Assembly: GCA_025361165.1 (NCBI GenBank)
Contig: JANYAU010000019.1
Coordinates: 1-36,337 of the forward strand
Origin: Betaproteobacteria bacterium
Lineage (GTDB): Bacteria > Pseudomonadota > Gammaproteobacteria > Burkholderiales > Thiobacteraceae
DNA: 36,337 bases
Direction of reading: 5' to 3'
The notes beneath the pieces were generated by a model. It was not told the origin of the DNA, made no database searches, and was given only the letters and a program-made list of their open reading frames with translations. Shown here in pieces: positions 15,458 through 22,493 of this stretch; position 1 is the first letter of the stretch, and the number at the start of each line of letters is the position of its first letter. The position numbers and the translations under genes are program-made.

Positions 15458-16864
15458 TTATTGGAGCGAGGGGTGCCCGGCCGTTTTCTCGATAGGCCAG
15501 GTAATGCAAAAAATTGCGCCGCTGTATTGTCCGGACCAGATGGTTATTTTTGCTGCGTGCATATCCGCGATTTCTTTTACAATCGCCAGCCCCAAACCAC
15601 AACCCTCATCGGGGCTACCGGGAATACGGTAAAAGCGGTCAAATATTTTTTCTTGTTCTTCTTGGGGAATACCGGGGCCGCTATCCTCGACTTCGAGATA
15701 GGCCTGGCCGGCTTGGAAACCGCAGCGCACAGTTACGATGCCGCCCGCCGGGGTGTAGCGTAATGCGTTATCGATCAAATTTCCCAGCATCTCGCGCAGC
15801 AGCCAGGGATTGCCCAAAACGTTCGCCGCATCGATTTCAAATCCGAGGTCGATCTCGCGCGCAATTGCGCGATCTAAGAATAGGGACGCGCTGTGTTCTA
15901 CCAGGGACTTCAGGTCTACGCGTTGCTGCTGGGAAAATAGTGCTTCGGCCGGTTCCGCTTTAGCAAGTACAAGTAGCTGGCTGACTAGATGTGAAATGCG
16001 CTCGGTGGCGTGTAGCAGATGCACAAGCTTGACTTTGCCCGGAGCAAAATCCGGATCACCGGCGAGCAATTCAAGCTGCGTCTGTAATCCGGCCAAAGGG
16101 GTGCGCAGTTGATGTGCCGCGTTAGCGACAAAACGGTTTTGCGCGGACGCGGCGTCCGCCAATAGCGTGAACAAGCGATTGAGCGCCATAGCCAGCGGCT
16201 CGAGTTCAATGGGCACTCCCTTTACCTCCAGGGGGCGCAAATCACTCGCGGTTCGCATGCGGATTTGCGCGCTTAACGCTTCCACCGGACGCAGTCCTTT
16301 TTTAACCCCCACCACCACGAGCAAGATGGTGGCGATCGCGCCTATGAAATCCAGTCCCAACGTGATCCCGGCGATTTTCCGAGCAATGGCGGTTCGTTTT
16401 TTTATCGTCTCGCCCACCTGGACAATGGCGTAGGTATCTCCAACAGGAAGGCGCAATTGGGCAACGCGAATCGGCTGGCCCTTATGCATGGCGTCATAGA
16501 AAACGGGATTCTGGCGGCCTTCTTCGGCATGTTTATCTACAAGGTCGCCATCTCCATCAACCAGCCGACCCTCCGCGGAAAGCACCGAGATATATGTCTG
16601 ATCAACCTGATTCGCCGCGCGTAGAATTGATTCAGCTTGCGGGGATAATTCGACGACTAATACGCCGTGTTCCTGCCGTACATGAGCTGAAATGGCTAAG
16701 GCCGTGCCCAGCAACGCTTGATCGTAGGCCTCCTGCGCTGGGCCGGAAGCCAGCCGGAAATCACTGATCACCCCTGCTGCAAGAATCATCACCAATGGGA
16801 TAAGCAACCATAACAACAAGCGCTTGCGGATGCTCGGCCGGCTGCGTGGATTAAGCCGTTCCAT
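15458..16864 (-). CDS. TctE/QseC-like sensor histidine kinase
   Basis: Membrane-bound sensor kinase, 468 residues. TM1 is about 17-34 (LLLWLLIPLVMILAAGVI). A periplasmic 2CSK_N-type domain (YDQALLGTALAISAHV through VDGDGDL) is as in TctE, and TM2 is about 165-188. The HisKA phosphoacceptor is His251 in ANAAHQLRTPLAGL. The ATPase boxes are EMLGNLIDNALRYTPAGG (N), VEDSGPGIP (G1) and GCGLGLAIV (G2). All catalytic boxes are intact. The gene overlaps the end of the response regulator gene by 14 nt, and czcC starts about 100 nt downstream, so metal (or envelope stress) sensing is the likely role. A citrate-type ligand, as for TctE, cannot be excluded. Confidence 0.9.
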   Translation of the reverse strand: MERLNPRSRPSIRKRLLLWLLIPLVMILAAGVISDFRLASGPAQEAYDQALLGTALAISAHVRQEHGVLVVELSPQAESILRAANQVDQTYISVLSAEGRLVDGDGDLVDKHAEEGRQNPVFYDAMHKGQPIRVAQLRLPVGDTYAIVQVGETIKKRTAIARKIAGITLGLDFIGAIATILLVVVGVKKGLRPVEALSAQIRMRTASDLRPLEVKGVPIELEPLAMALNRLFTLLADAASAQNRFVANAAHQLRTPLAGLQTQLELLAGDPDFAPGKVKLVHLLHATERISHLVSQLLVLAKAEPAEALFSQQQRVDLKSLVEHSASLFLDRAIAREIDLGFEIDAANVLGNPWLLREMLGNLIDNALRYTPAGGIVTVRCGFQAGQAYLEVEDSGPGIPQEEQEKIFDRFYRIPGSPDEGCGLGLAIVKEIADMHAAKITIWSGQYSGAIFCITWPIEKTAGHPSLQ

Positions 16865-17519
16865 CTATCCGGTAACCTATACCGCGCACCGTACGGATAA
16901 TCGCACTCCCATCGGCAAGCTTGGAGCGTAATCGCGAGATATAAACCTCAATCGCATTGGGTGTGAGGTCACTATCCCAGCCGCTAAGCACCTGGAGAAT
17001 TTTCTCTTTACTAACCACGTTCGGCGACTGGAGCAATAGCAATTCGAGAATCGCCCATTCGCGTCCGGTTAATCCCAGCGTCTGCCCTAACAGGCGCGCG
17101 GTATGTTGGGCGGTATCCAGCTCCAATTCGCCACAAGTGAGGCGTGAATCAGCCACTGAGTGGGCGCGCCGCACCAAAGCACGCGCACGCGCCACCAACT
17201 CGGGTAGTCGAAAAGGCTTCACCATATAGTCGTCGGCGCCCACATCTAAACCCTTTACACAGTCGTCCACGGTGTCGCGTGCGGTGAGGATCAGTACCGG
17301 GGTTTTACGCCCGCTATCGCGGAGACGTTTGATTAAGGTGAATCCGTCGGCCTTAGGTAAACCCAGATCGACGATCAGCAAATCGAAAAATTCACCGATC
17401 GAATGCCGCTCTGCGTCCTCGGCACTGCCAACCAGGTCCACGGTGAAATGCTCTCGCTCAAGTCCACGCTTGATGCCATCAGAAACCAACGCGTCATCTT
17501 CCACGACCAGCACTCGCAT
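16851..17519 (-). CDS. OmpR/PhoB-family response regulator
   Basis: Cytosolic transcription factor, 222 residues from ATG 17519, which has a strong GGAGGAG site just upstream; the frame extends to 17558 but lacks such a site. The receiver domain (1-115) has acidic pocket E7-D8-D9, phosphoacceptor Asp51 in LLIVDLGLP, the switch Thr in ILTARD, and Lys in MVKPFRLPEL. The C-terminal winged helix (about 125-220) has LTGREWAILELLL and NAIEVYISRLRSKL, with the TVRGIGYRI wing. It is most like the QseB/TctD/PmrA group. It pairs with the overlapping kinase gene and lies 19 nt after the ketoacyl synthase gene, so it may also be transcribed from the lipid cluster. Confidence 0.93.
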   Translation of the reverse strand: MRVLVVEDDALVSDGIKRGLEREHFTVDLVGSAEDAERHSIGEFFDLLIVDLGLPKADGFTLIKRLRDSGRKTPVLILTARDTVDDCVKGLDVGADDYMVKPFRLPELVARARALVRRAHSVADSRLTCGELELDTAQHTARLLGQTLGLTGREWAILELLLLQSPNVVSKEKILQVLSGWDSDLTPNAIEVYISRLRSKLADGSAIIRTVRGIGYRIDGTA

Positions 17520-17538
17520 GACATCTCCTCCACGATAG

Positions 17539-18771
17539 TCAGCGGTATTGTCGTGCAATCAGTACCGCATTGCCACCGCCGAAGGCGAATGAATTCGACA
17601 TGACAGCATGGCCAGCTTGCAGCTCGCGGCCCTGCCGGGGCAAATAATTGAGCGGGCAAGCCGCGTCGGCTTCCTCAAGATGCGCCGTGGGAGGTGCGAA
17701 ACGATTCGTCAGCGCAAGTACGCAGGCGATGAATTCCACCGCGCCCGCGGCGCCCATGAGATGCCCGTGAACGGCTTTCGTCGAACTAATCGCCAAGTCT
17801 TGTACCCCCGAGCCAAAAACTTGGGCGATCGCCTCCGATTCGACTGCGTCGCCGATTTTTGTCGCCGTTCCATGGGCGTTGAGATAGCCGATCTGCTCCG
17901 GACGCAGTTCCGCACTGCGCAGCGCGGCTCGCATGGCGCGCCCCTGTCCAGCCGCATCGGGCCGCGCTAAGTGTTGCCCATCCGCAGCATTACCGTAACC
18001 GCTGAGTTCGGCGTAGATGCGCGCGCCTCGGCGACGCGCCCGGGTTTCGCTTTCCAGCACTAGCGCTGCCGCGCCTTCGCCCAGTACTAACCCGCTACGG
18101 CGCCGGTCGAAGGGGCAACAACTCTGCTCCGGATGTGTCGGATTAAGTTCGGCCAAGGTTCCCAATACTTGCCAAGCGCGTAGCGTTCCCGACGTTAACA
18201 AGGCCTCCGAACCACCCACAATCGCCACATCGATTTCGCCAAACCGGATAGCGCGCATCGCTTCGCCGATTGCCATGGCAGAAGAAGAACACGCATTGGA
18301 TATAGATAGCATTGGGCCAAGCAGAGAAAATTCGATGGAAATCTGCGCCGCCGCGGCATTCGCCATGGCGGTGACCACCGTGAGCGGGCGCAGCCGTTTC
18401 TCATCGCTGCCGATGAGGCAGGTATAGGCCGACTCGAGCGTATCCGCGCCGCCCATACCAGTGCCCCAATACACGCCGGCCCGCTCGCGCTCGTCTGGCG
18501 TAATCTCTGGCATGGCATCATTCATGGCTTGCCGCACTGCGACCAACGCAAATTGCACATGGCGGTCGAGCTGACCCGCTTGCATCCGGCTAAAATGCTC
18601 GGCCGCATTAAAATCTATTGCCGCAACCGGCAGCGGATCGAGCAAATAGGCCGCGTCACCCGGATGACGTCGCACGCCGGATCGCGCATCGACGAGGCTT
18701 GAAAAAAATGACGCCGTGTCGCAGCCAGTGGGGCTCACCACACCCATCCCCGTGACAAGCACTCGTTGCAT
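17539..18771 (-). CDS. Beta-ketoacyl-ACP synthase (KAS II/FabF-like)
   Basis: Condenses an acyl thioester with malonyl-ACP. 410 residues with a full thiolase-fold catalytic set: Cys161 in SNACSSSAMAIG, His300 in NAHGTATKIGD, Lys332 and His335 in STKAVHGHLMGAAG, and the C-terminal NSFAFGGGNAVLI. The synthase is complete, not a decarboxylating chain-length factor, since Cys161 is kept. It is separated by 10 nt from a dedicated acyl carrier protein gene and sits away from fabD/fabG/fabH, so it is probably a specialised (polyketide-, unusual fatty acid- or lipid-forming) enzyme rather than the housekeeping FabF. The product is unknown. Confidence 0.9.
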   Translation of the reverse strand: MQRVLVTGMGVVSPTGCDTASFFSSLVDARSGVRRHPGDAAYLLDPLPVAAIDFNAAEHFSRMQAGQLDRHVQFALVAVRQAMNDAMPEITPDERERAGVYWGTGMGGADTLESAYTCLIGSDEKRLRPLTVVTAMANAAAAQISIEFSLLGPMLSISNACSSSAMAIGEAMRAIRFGEIDVAIVGGSEALLTSGTLRAWQVLGTLAELNPTHPEQSCCPFDRRRSGLVLGEGAAALVLESETRARRRGARIYAELSGYGNAADGQHLARPDAAGQGRAMRAALRSAELRPEQIGYLNAHGTATKIGDAVESEAIAQVFGSGVQDLAISSTKAVHGHLMGAAGAVEFIACVLALTNRFAPPTAHLEEADAACPLNYLPRQGRELQAGHAVMSNSFAFGGGNAVLIARQYR

Positions 18772-18781
18772 GGAATGCGAT

Positions 18782-19042
18782 CTAACCCGGTGCGCCTGGA
18801 TGCGCTTCCAGCTGAGCGCGCAGGATATCTACCAGGGAAACGAGATCATTGATGGAGGTAATTTTCTCCGCAGAGGAGGGCGGGATGCGAATGCCAAATT
18901 CATCTTCGACGGTGAACAGCATCTCTACTAGAGAAAGAGAATCGATCCCCAAAGCCTCGAACGAAACGTCATTCTGAATGACTGCACCGTCCACTTCAAA
19001 TTCACGGATGGCTATGGCACGAATGCGGTCTAGAGTGCTCAC
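18782..19042 (-). CDS. Acyl carrier protein
   Basis: Small helical carrier protein, 86 residues. The 4'-phosphopantetheine attachment serine is Ser35 in LGIDSLSLVEM. The start is taken as GTG 19042: GGAGA (19055-19051) lies 8 nt upstream and the product then begins STLDRIRAIAIREF, aligning with typical ACP N-termini. An ATG at 19057 would give five extra residues but has no ribosome site. The C-terminus (RAQLEAHPGAPG) is longer than in housekeeping AcpP. The gene begins inside the 3' end of the hydrolase gene and is followed by the ketoacyl synthase, so it is likely the dedicated carrier of this pathway. Confidence 0.9.
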   Translation of the reverse strand: MSTLDRIRAIAIREFEVDGAVIQNDVSFEALGIDSLSLVEMLFTVEDEFGIRIPPSSAEKITSINDLVSLVDILRAQLEAHPGAPG

Positions 19043-19853
19043 CAAGCGTGTCTCCATGGTTTAATCGGTTAAGAAAACGGATGACTTCATCGGCAACTTG
19101 CTCGCGCTCATTATCCAAGGTCAGCATGTGGAAGCTATCATGAAACCAATGGACATTGACATCCTTGGAACCAATGCGTTGCGCGATGAAGTGCGCATTC
19201 TTTGGGCTGGACACGTCATCCTCGACCGCGTGCAGAATCAAAGCCGGGATCGCCACTTTTGGCAAACCGCGCTTCACTTGCCGGATTAAGCGGTGCGACT
19301 GGTATAGGCTGGTTGCGGGAAGGTAGGCCGCACCCGCCGGCGAAGCGGACTCGCGCTGCATCATCTCGGCGATCCAAGCGCGGAGCCGGGGGTTTTTAAC
19401 CCCAAAGGGCGCACGTTCGCGAAACCGGTACCAATAGCGTAGCGGCGTATAGTAAGCCAAGGGCAAGAATACCCGGCTACGCGGGACATTCCAGCCATCG
19501 AAAAACAATGTCGGCGAAATTAAAATTAGCCCATCGACGCCGCAATGCGGCTGGGAGGCTAGCGCCATCGCAAGATTCGCGCCGATGCAGATGCCGCCAA
19601 GCAACACTTGCTCATGGTCGGTGCGCAATATTTCAATCTGTTTGCGCACGTCCTCGACCCATGATTCATAAGGCGTAACCTGGTGCCTATCTTGCCATAC
19701 ACCATAACCATTTATAAATGGCACGCTTACGGAGTGCCCGCAACGCTGTAGCCGCCGGGTGAGCGGTTGCAGTTCAAGCGGATTGCCGCATAGGCCATGC
19801 AACAGCAACACCGCAACACCGCTATCCCCCTGGATGTTGATATTTTGATTCAT
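19002..19853 (-). CDS. Alpha/beta hydrolase with a cysteine nucleophile elbow
   Basis: 283 residues, resembling monoglyceride-lipase/carboxylesterase Est30-type hydrolases: LLLHGLCGNPLELQPL (oxyanion region), nucleophile elbow G87-I-C89-I-G91, acid in HAVEDDVSSP (Asp212 or Asp213), and His242 in DSFHMLTLDNEREQV. The nucleophile position holds Cys instead of the usual Ser, as in dienelactone hydrolases. It has no signal peptide and is probably cytosolic; next to an ACP and ketoacyl synthase, an acyl-thioesterase or acyltransferase role is plausible. GGAGG lies 4 nt before ATG 19853. The last 17 or so residues (GDTLGEHSRPHSCHSHP) extend past the normal domain end and overlap the ACP gene. Confidence 0.85.
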   Translation of the reverse strand: MNQNINIQGDSGVAVLLLHGLCGNPLELQPLTRRLQRCGHSVSVPFINGYGVWQDRHQVTPYESWVEDVRKQIEILRTDHEQVLLGGICIGANLAMALASQPHCGVDGLILISPTLFFDGWNVPRSRVFLPLAYYTPLRYWYRFRERAPFGVKNPRLRAWIAEMMQRESASPAGAAYLPATSLYQSHRLIRQVKRGLPKVAIPALILHAVEDDVSSPKNAHFIAQRIGSKDVNVHWFHDSFHMLTLDNEREQVADEVIRFLNRLNHGDTLGEHSRPHSCHSHP

Positions 19854-19920
19854 AACCCTCCAGGGTAATAGTGGATTCCTTTCATTTCCCTGACGACCAT
19901 CGAATCACCCCCCTGCTTCT

Positions 19921-19960
19921 AAAAAAGGCTCGGCACACACACTGTGTGTCACGTTCAACC
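19921..19960 (-). terminator. Possible terminator after tsaC
   Basis: On the minus strand, a 6-bp GT/CA-rich hairpin with a 3-nt loop (19935-19949) sits inside a weak outer stem (GGTT 19960-19957 with AGCC 19930-19927), followed directly by six T (19926-19921). It lies 18 nt after the tsaC stop. The branched shape is atypical, hence the low score. Confidence 0.35.
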
Positions 19961-19977
19961 GGGGGCGCTGGGTCCGC

Positions 19978-20523
19978 TTAACCGCGCAATTTTTTCCCGG
20001 ATGGGAGGTCGATGATCACAGACGGCGTTTTACGGTTACCCACACGTCCGGGTAACACCCACGCTTCTGCGCCGAAGGCCCGCACCACCTCCGCGTAGCG
20101 CGTAAGCGCCTTAGCCCCCGCCACGTTGGCGCTGGTGGAAACCAGCGGGCCGAATGCCTGAGTCAGCTGCGCCACCACGGGGTGAGCGGAAACGCGTAGC
20201 GCTAAACTGGTGTGTTTTCCGGTGACGAGACGGGGTGCACGCTTGGATGCGGGCAGCAAAAAAGTATACGGCCCCGGCCAATGCTCATTCACCGTTGCGC
20301 ATTGCGCAGCGCTAAGCGGTTGAATGAAGTGCCGCGCTTGCGCCAGGTTCGCCGCCACCAGAATCAAGCCTTTGTGCCAGGGGCGATGTTTGAGCCGGAG
20401 AATTTTTTGCACCGCGCGCCGGTTACGCGGATCGCAACCCAGGCCATAACAGGACTCTGTGGGGTAGGCGATGACGCCGCCGCGCTGGAGATGCGCGCGC
20501 AAGTGCGCTAACTGCTTAATCAC
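19978..20523 (-). CDS. tsaC: L-threonylcarbamoyladenylate synthase (TsaC/YrdC/Sua5)
   Basis: Makes threonylcarbamoyl-AMP from Thr, bicarbonate and ATP for the t6A37 modification of ANN-decoding tRNAs. 181 residues, the short TsaC form without the Sua5 C-terminal domain. Motifs: GGVIAYPTESCYGLGCDP, the nucleotide-binding RLKHRPWHKGLILV, GPYTFLLPAS and VSTSANVAGAKALT. The start is GTG 20523, supported by GGGAG 6 nt upstream. It follows purE by 40 nt on the same strand. In many betaproteobacteria purK lies between purE and this gene, but none is present here. Confidence 0.9.
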   Translation of the reverse strand: MIKQLAHLRAHLQRGGVIAYPTESCYGLGCDPRNRRAVQKILRLKHRPWHKGLILVAANLAQARHFIQPLSAAQCATVNEHWPGPYTFLLPASKRAPRLVTGKHTSLALRVSAHPVVAQLTQAFGPLVSTSANVAGAKALTRYAEVVRAFGAEAWVLPGRVGNRKTPSVIIDLPSGKKLRG

Positions 20524-20563
20524 GATTTCTCCCGTGAAACGCTCGTGTCGCTCGCGACGAATA

Positions 20564-21070
20564 TCAGCCTTTCAGCTTGGCCTGCAAGGCAGCGTCTTTG
20601 GCCAAAATTTGTTTCGCGTTTTCTGCGCGTTCGGCTTGGAGTTTGGCATGCAATGCGTCGTCGGCCACGGCGAGCATTTGTGCCGCGAGGTAGGCGGCAT
20701 TTTTTGCGCCGGCTTTGCCAATGGCGACACTCGCCACCGGGACGCCGCCCGGCATCATAACGGTGGAGAGCAGCGCATCCCAGCCGGAGAGCGGGCCACC
20801 TTCCATCGGCACGCCGATCACGGGGCGCAAGGTGTGCGCGGCGACGCTGCCCGCCAGATGCGCGGCCAAGCCCGCGGCGCAGATATACACTTTGCAGCCG
20901 CGCTGCTCGGCGCTGATCACATATTCGCGCGTGGCATCCGGCGTGCGATGCGCGGAAGAAATTTTTACTTCCCACGTCACACCCAAAGCGGTGAGCGTAT
21001 CGAGCGTGATTTGCATGGTGGGTAAATCGGAATCCGAGCCCATCAATATGGCGACGAAAGGTTTGGTCAT
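20564..21070 (-). CDS. purE: N5-carboxyaminoimidazole ribonucleotide mutase
   Basis: De novo purine synthesis: interconverts N5-CAIR and CAIR. 168 residues from ATG 21070; the frame opens four codons earlier (21082), but the family starts just before FVAILMGSDSD. Signature blocks are ILMGSDSDLPTMQ (phosphate and base binding), ISSAHRTPD with the catalytic His, YICAAGLAAHLAGSVAAHT, and GVPMEGGPLSGWDALLSTVM with PVASVAIGKAGAKNAA. The length and GKAGAKNAA fit class I PurE, which needs PurK to supply N5-CAIR. It lies 18 nt after purD and 40 nt before tsaC; purK is not in this window. Confidence 0.94.
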   Translation of the reverse strand: MTKPFVAILMGSDSDLPTMQITLDTLTALGVTWEVKISSAHRTPDATREYVISAEQRGCKVYICAAGLAAHLAGSVAAHTLRPVIGVPMEGGPLSGWDALLSTVMMPGGVPVASVAIGKAGAKNAAYLAAQMLAVADDALHAKLQAERAENAKQILAKDAALQAKLKG

Positions 21071-21088
21071 GAAGTGTTCCATTTCATT

Positions 21089-22360
21089 TTAAAAAAACAA
21101 TTTTCCGCGCGAAGCGATGGCACGGTAGCCGATGTCGTGCCGCATTTGGCTGCCTGCAAATTTGATTTGATCGGCGATTTCATAGGCGCGGCGTTGCGCC
21201 ATTTTCACCGTATCGCCCAATGCGGTGACACACAGTACGCGCCCGCCGGAGGTGATCACATCGCGGCCCGCGAGTTGCGTGCCGGCATGAAACACCATGT
21301 AGTCGTCGCCCTTGGGCGGCAGCCCGGAAATCACATCGCCTGGGCGCGGACTATCGGGATAGCCGGCGGCGGCCATCACCACGCCGAGCGCGGTGCGGCG
21401 ATCCCATTCTGCCTCCACTTCATTCAGCGTGCCAGCGATGGCATGTTCCAATAACGTCAGCAGATCGCTCTTCAAGCGCAGCATAATGGGCTGGGTTTCA
21501 GGATCACCCAAGCGGCAATTGAATTCCAGTACTTTTATATCACCTTGCGCATCGATCATCACGCCCGCATACAAAAATCCGGTATAGGGAATGCCGTCTT
21601 TCGCCATGCCCTGCACCGTGGGCATAATGACTTCGCGCATGATGCGCGCGTGCAACTCGGGCGTCACTACCGGCGCCGGGGAATACGCGCCCATGCCGCC
21701 GGTGTTGGGACCTTGATCATGATCCAGCAAGCGTTTGTGATCTTGGCTGGTGGCCAGCGCCAGCACATGCTCGCCATCCACCAACACGATGAAGCTGGCT
21801 TCCTCGCCCGAGAGACATTCTTCGATCACCACGCGCGCGCCGGCTTCGCCGAGCATCCTGTCCACCGCCGCGTGCGCTTCACCTAAGGTCTGCGTCACGA
21901 CCACGCCCTTGCCTGCGGCCAGGCCATCGGCTTTGATCACAATCGGCGCGCCATGTTGGTCGATGTACGCATGCGCGTCTTGCGCTTGGGTGAACGTGGC
22001 ATAGGCAGCAGTGGGGATACCGTGGCGCAGCATGAATGCCTTGGCGAAATCTTTGGACGATTCGAGTTGCGCCGCAGCCTGCGTGGGGCCGAAAATTTTC
22101 AACCCCGCGGCGCGAAACGCATCTACTACACCCGCCGCCAGCGGTGCCTCGGGGCCAACCACGGTGAGATGAATTTTTTCCTGCTGTGCAAACGCCACCA
22201 ATTCGGGAATCGCGGTGATAGGCACATTCGCCAGATCCGGATCGCGCGCCGTGCCGCCGTTGCCGGGCGCGACGAAGGTGCGCTGAATGCGCGGCGAGCG
22301 CGCGAGCTTCCACGCCAGTGCGTGTTCACGACCACCGTTACCGATGACGAGTAGCTTCAT
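21089..22360 (-). CDS. purD: Phosphoribosylamine--glycine ligase (GAR synthetase)
   Basis: ATP-dependent joining of glycine to phosphoribosylamine in purine synthesis. 423 residues with the N-domain GNGGREHALAWKLARSP, ATP-grasp core with IVIKADGLAAGKGVVV, EECLSGEEASFIVLVDG, the glycine/metal-binding GPNTGGMGAYSPAPV, and LEFNCRLGDPETQPIMLRL. The C-domain ends with the usual GGRVLCVTALGDTVKMAQRRAY. ATG 22360 fits the family N-terminus (MKLLVIGNGGREH). It follows purH by 133 nt, a gap occupied by a perfect inverted repeat, and precedes purE by 18 nt. Confidence 0.96.
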   Translation of the reverse strand: MKLLVIGNGGREHALAWKLARSPRIQRTFVAPGNGGTARDPDLANVPITAIPELVAFAQQEKIHLTVVGPEAPLAAGVVDAFRAAGLKIFGPTQAAAQLESSKDFAKAFMLRHGIPTAAYATFTQAQDAHAYIDQHGAPIVIKADGLAAGKGVVVTQTLGEAHAAVDRMLGEAGARVVIEECLSGEEASFIVLVDGEHVLALATSQDHKRLLDHDQGPNTGGMGAYSPAPVVTPELHARIMREVIMPTVQGMAKDGIPYTGFLYAGVMIDAQGDIKVLEFNCRLGDPETQPIMLRLKSDLLTLLEHAIAGTLNEVEAEWDRRTALGVVMAAAGYPDSPRPGDVISGLPPKGDDYMVFHAGTQLAGRDVITSGGRVLCVTALGDTVKMAQRRAYEIADQIKFAGSQMRHDIGYRAIASRGKLFF

Positions 22361-22404
22361 GATTGCTTCACATTCATTGTCACAGATAAAACTTTTTTAC
22401 CTCA

Positions 22405-22468
22405 AAGGACGCAAAGGTACGCGAAGTAATGCGGCACAAGCTTTTCCTTCGCGTACCTTTGCGTCCTT
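22405..22468 (-). repeat. Perfect 22-bp inverted repeat between purH and purD
   Basis: Arms 22405-22426 and 22447-22468 are exactly complementary, with a 20-nt loop; the arms contain GGACGCAAAGGTACGCGAAG. The hairpin would form in the purH-purD transcript. There is no T run, so attenuation, RNA processing or a dispersed REP-like element are all possible. The GGACGCAAAGG/GCGAAGG wording resembles intergenic repeats seen in several proteobacteria. Confidence 0.9.
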
Positions 22469-22493
22469 CGCGGTTAACGCTTTCGGCTGGGTT

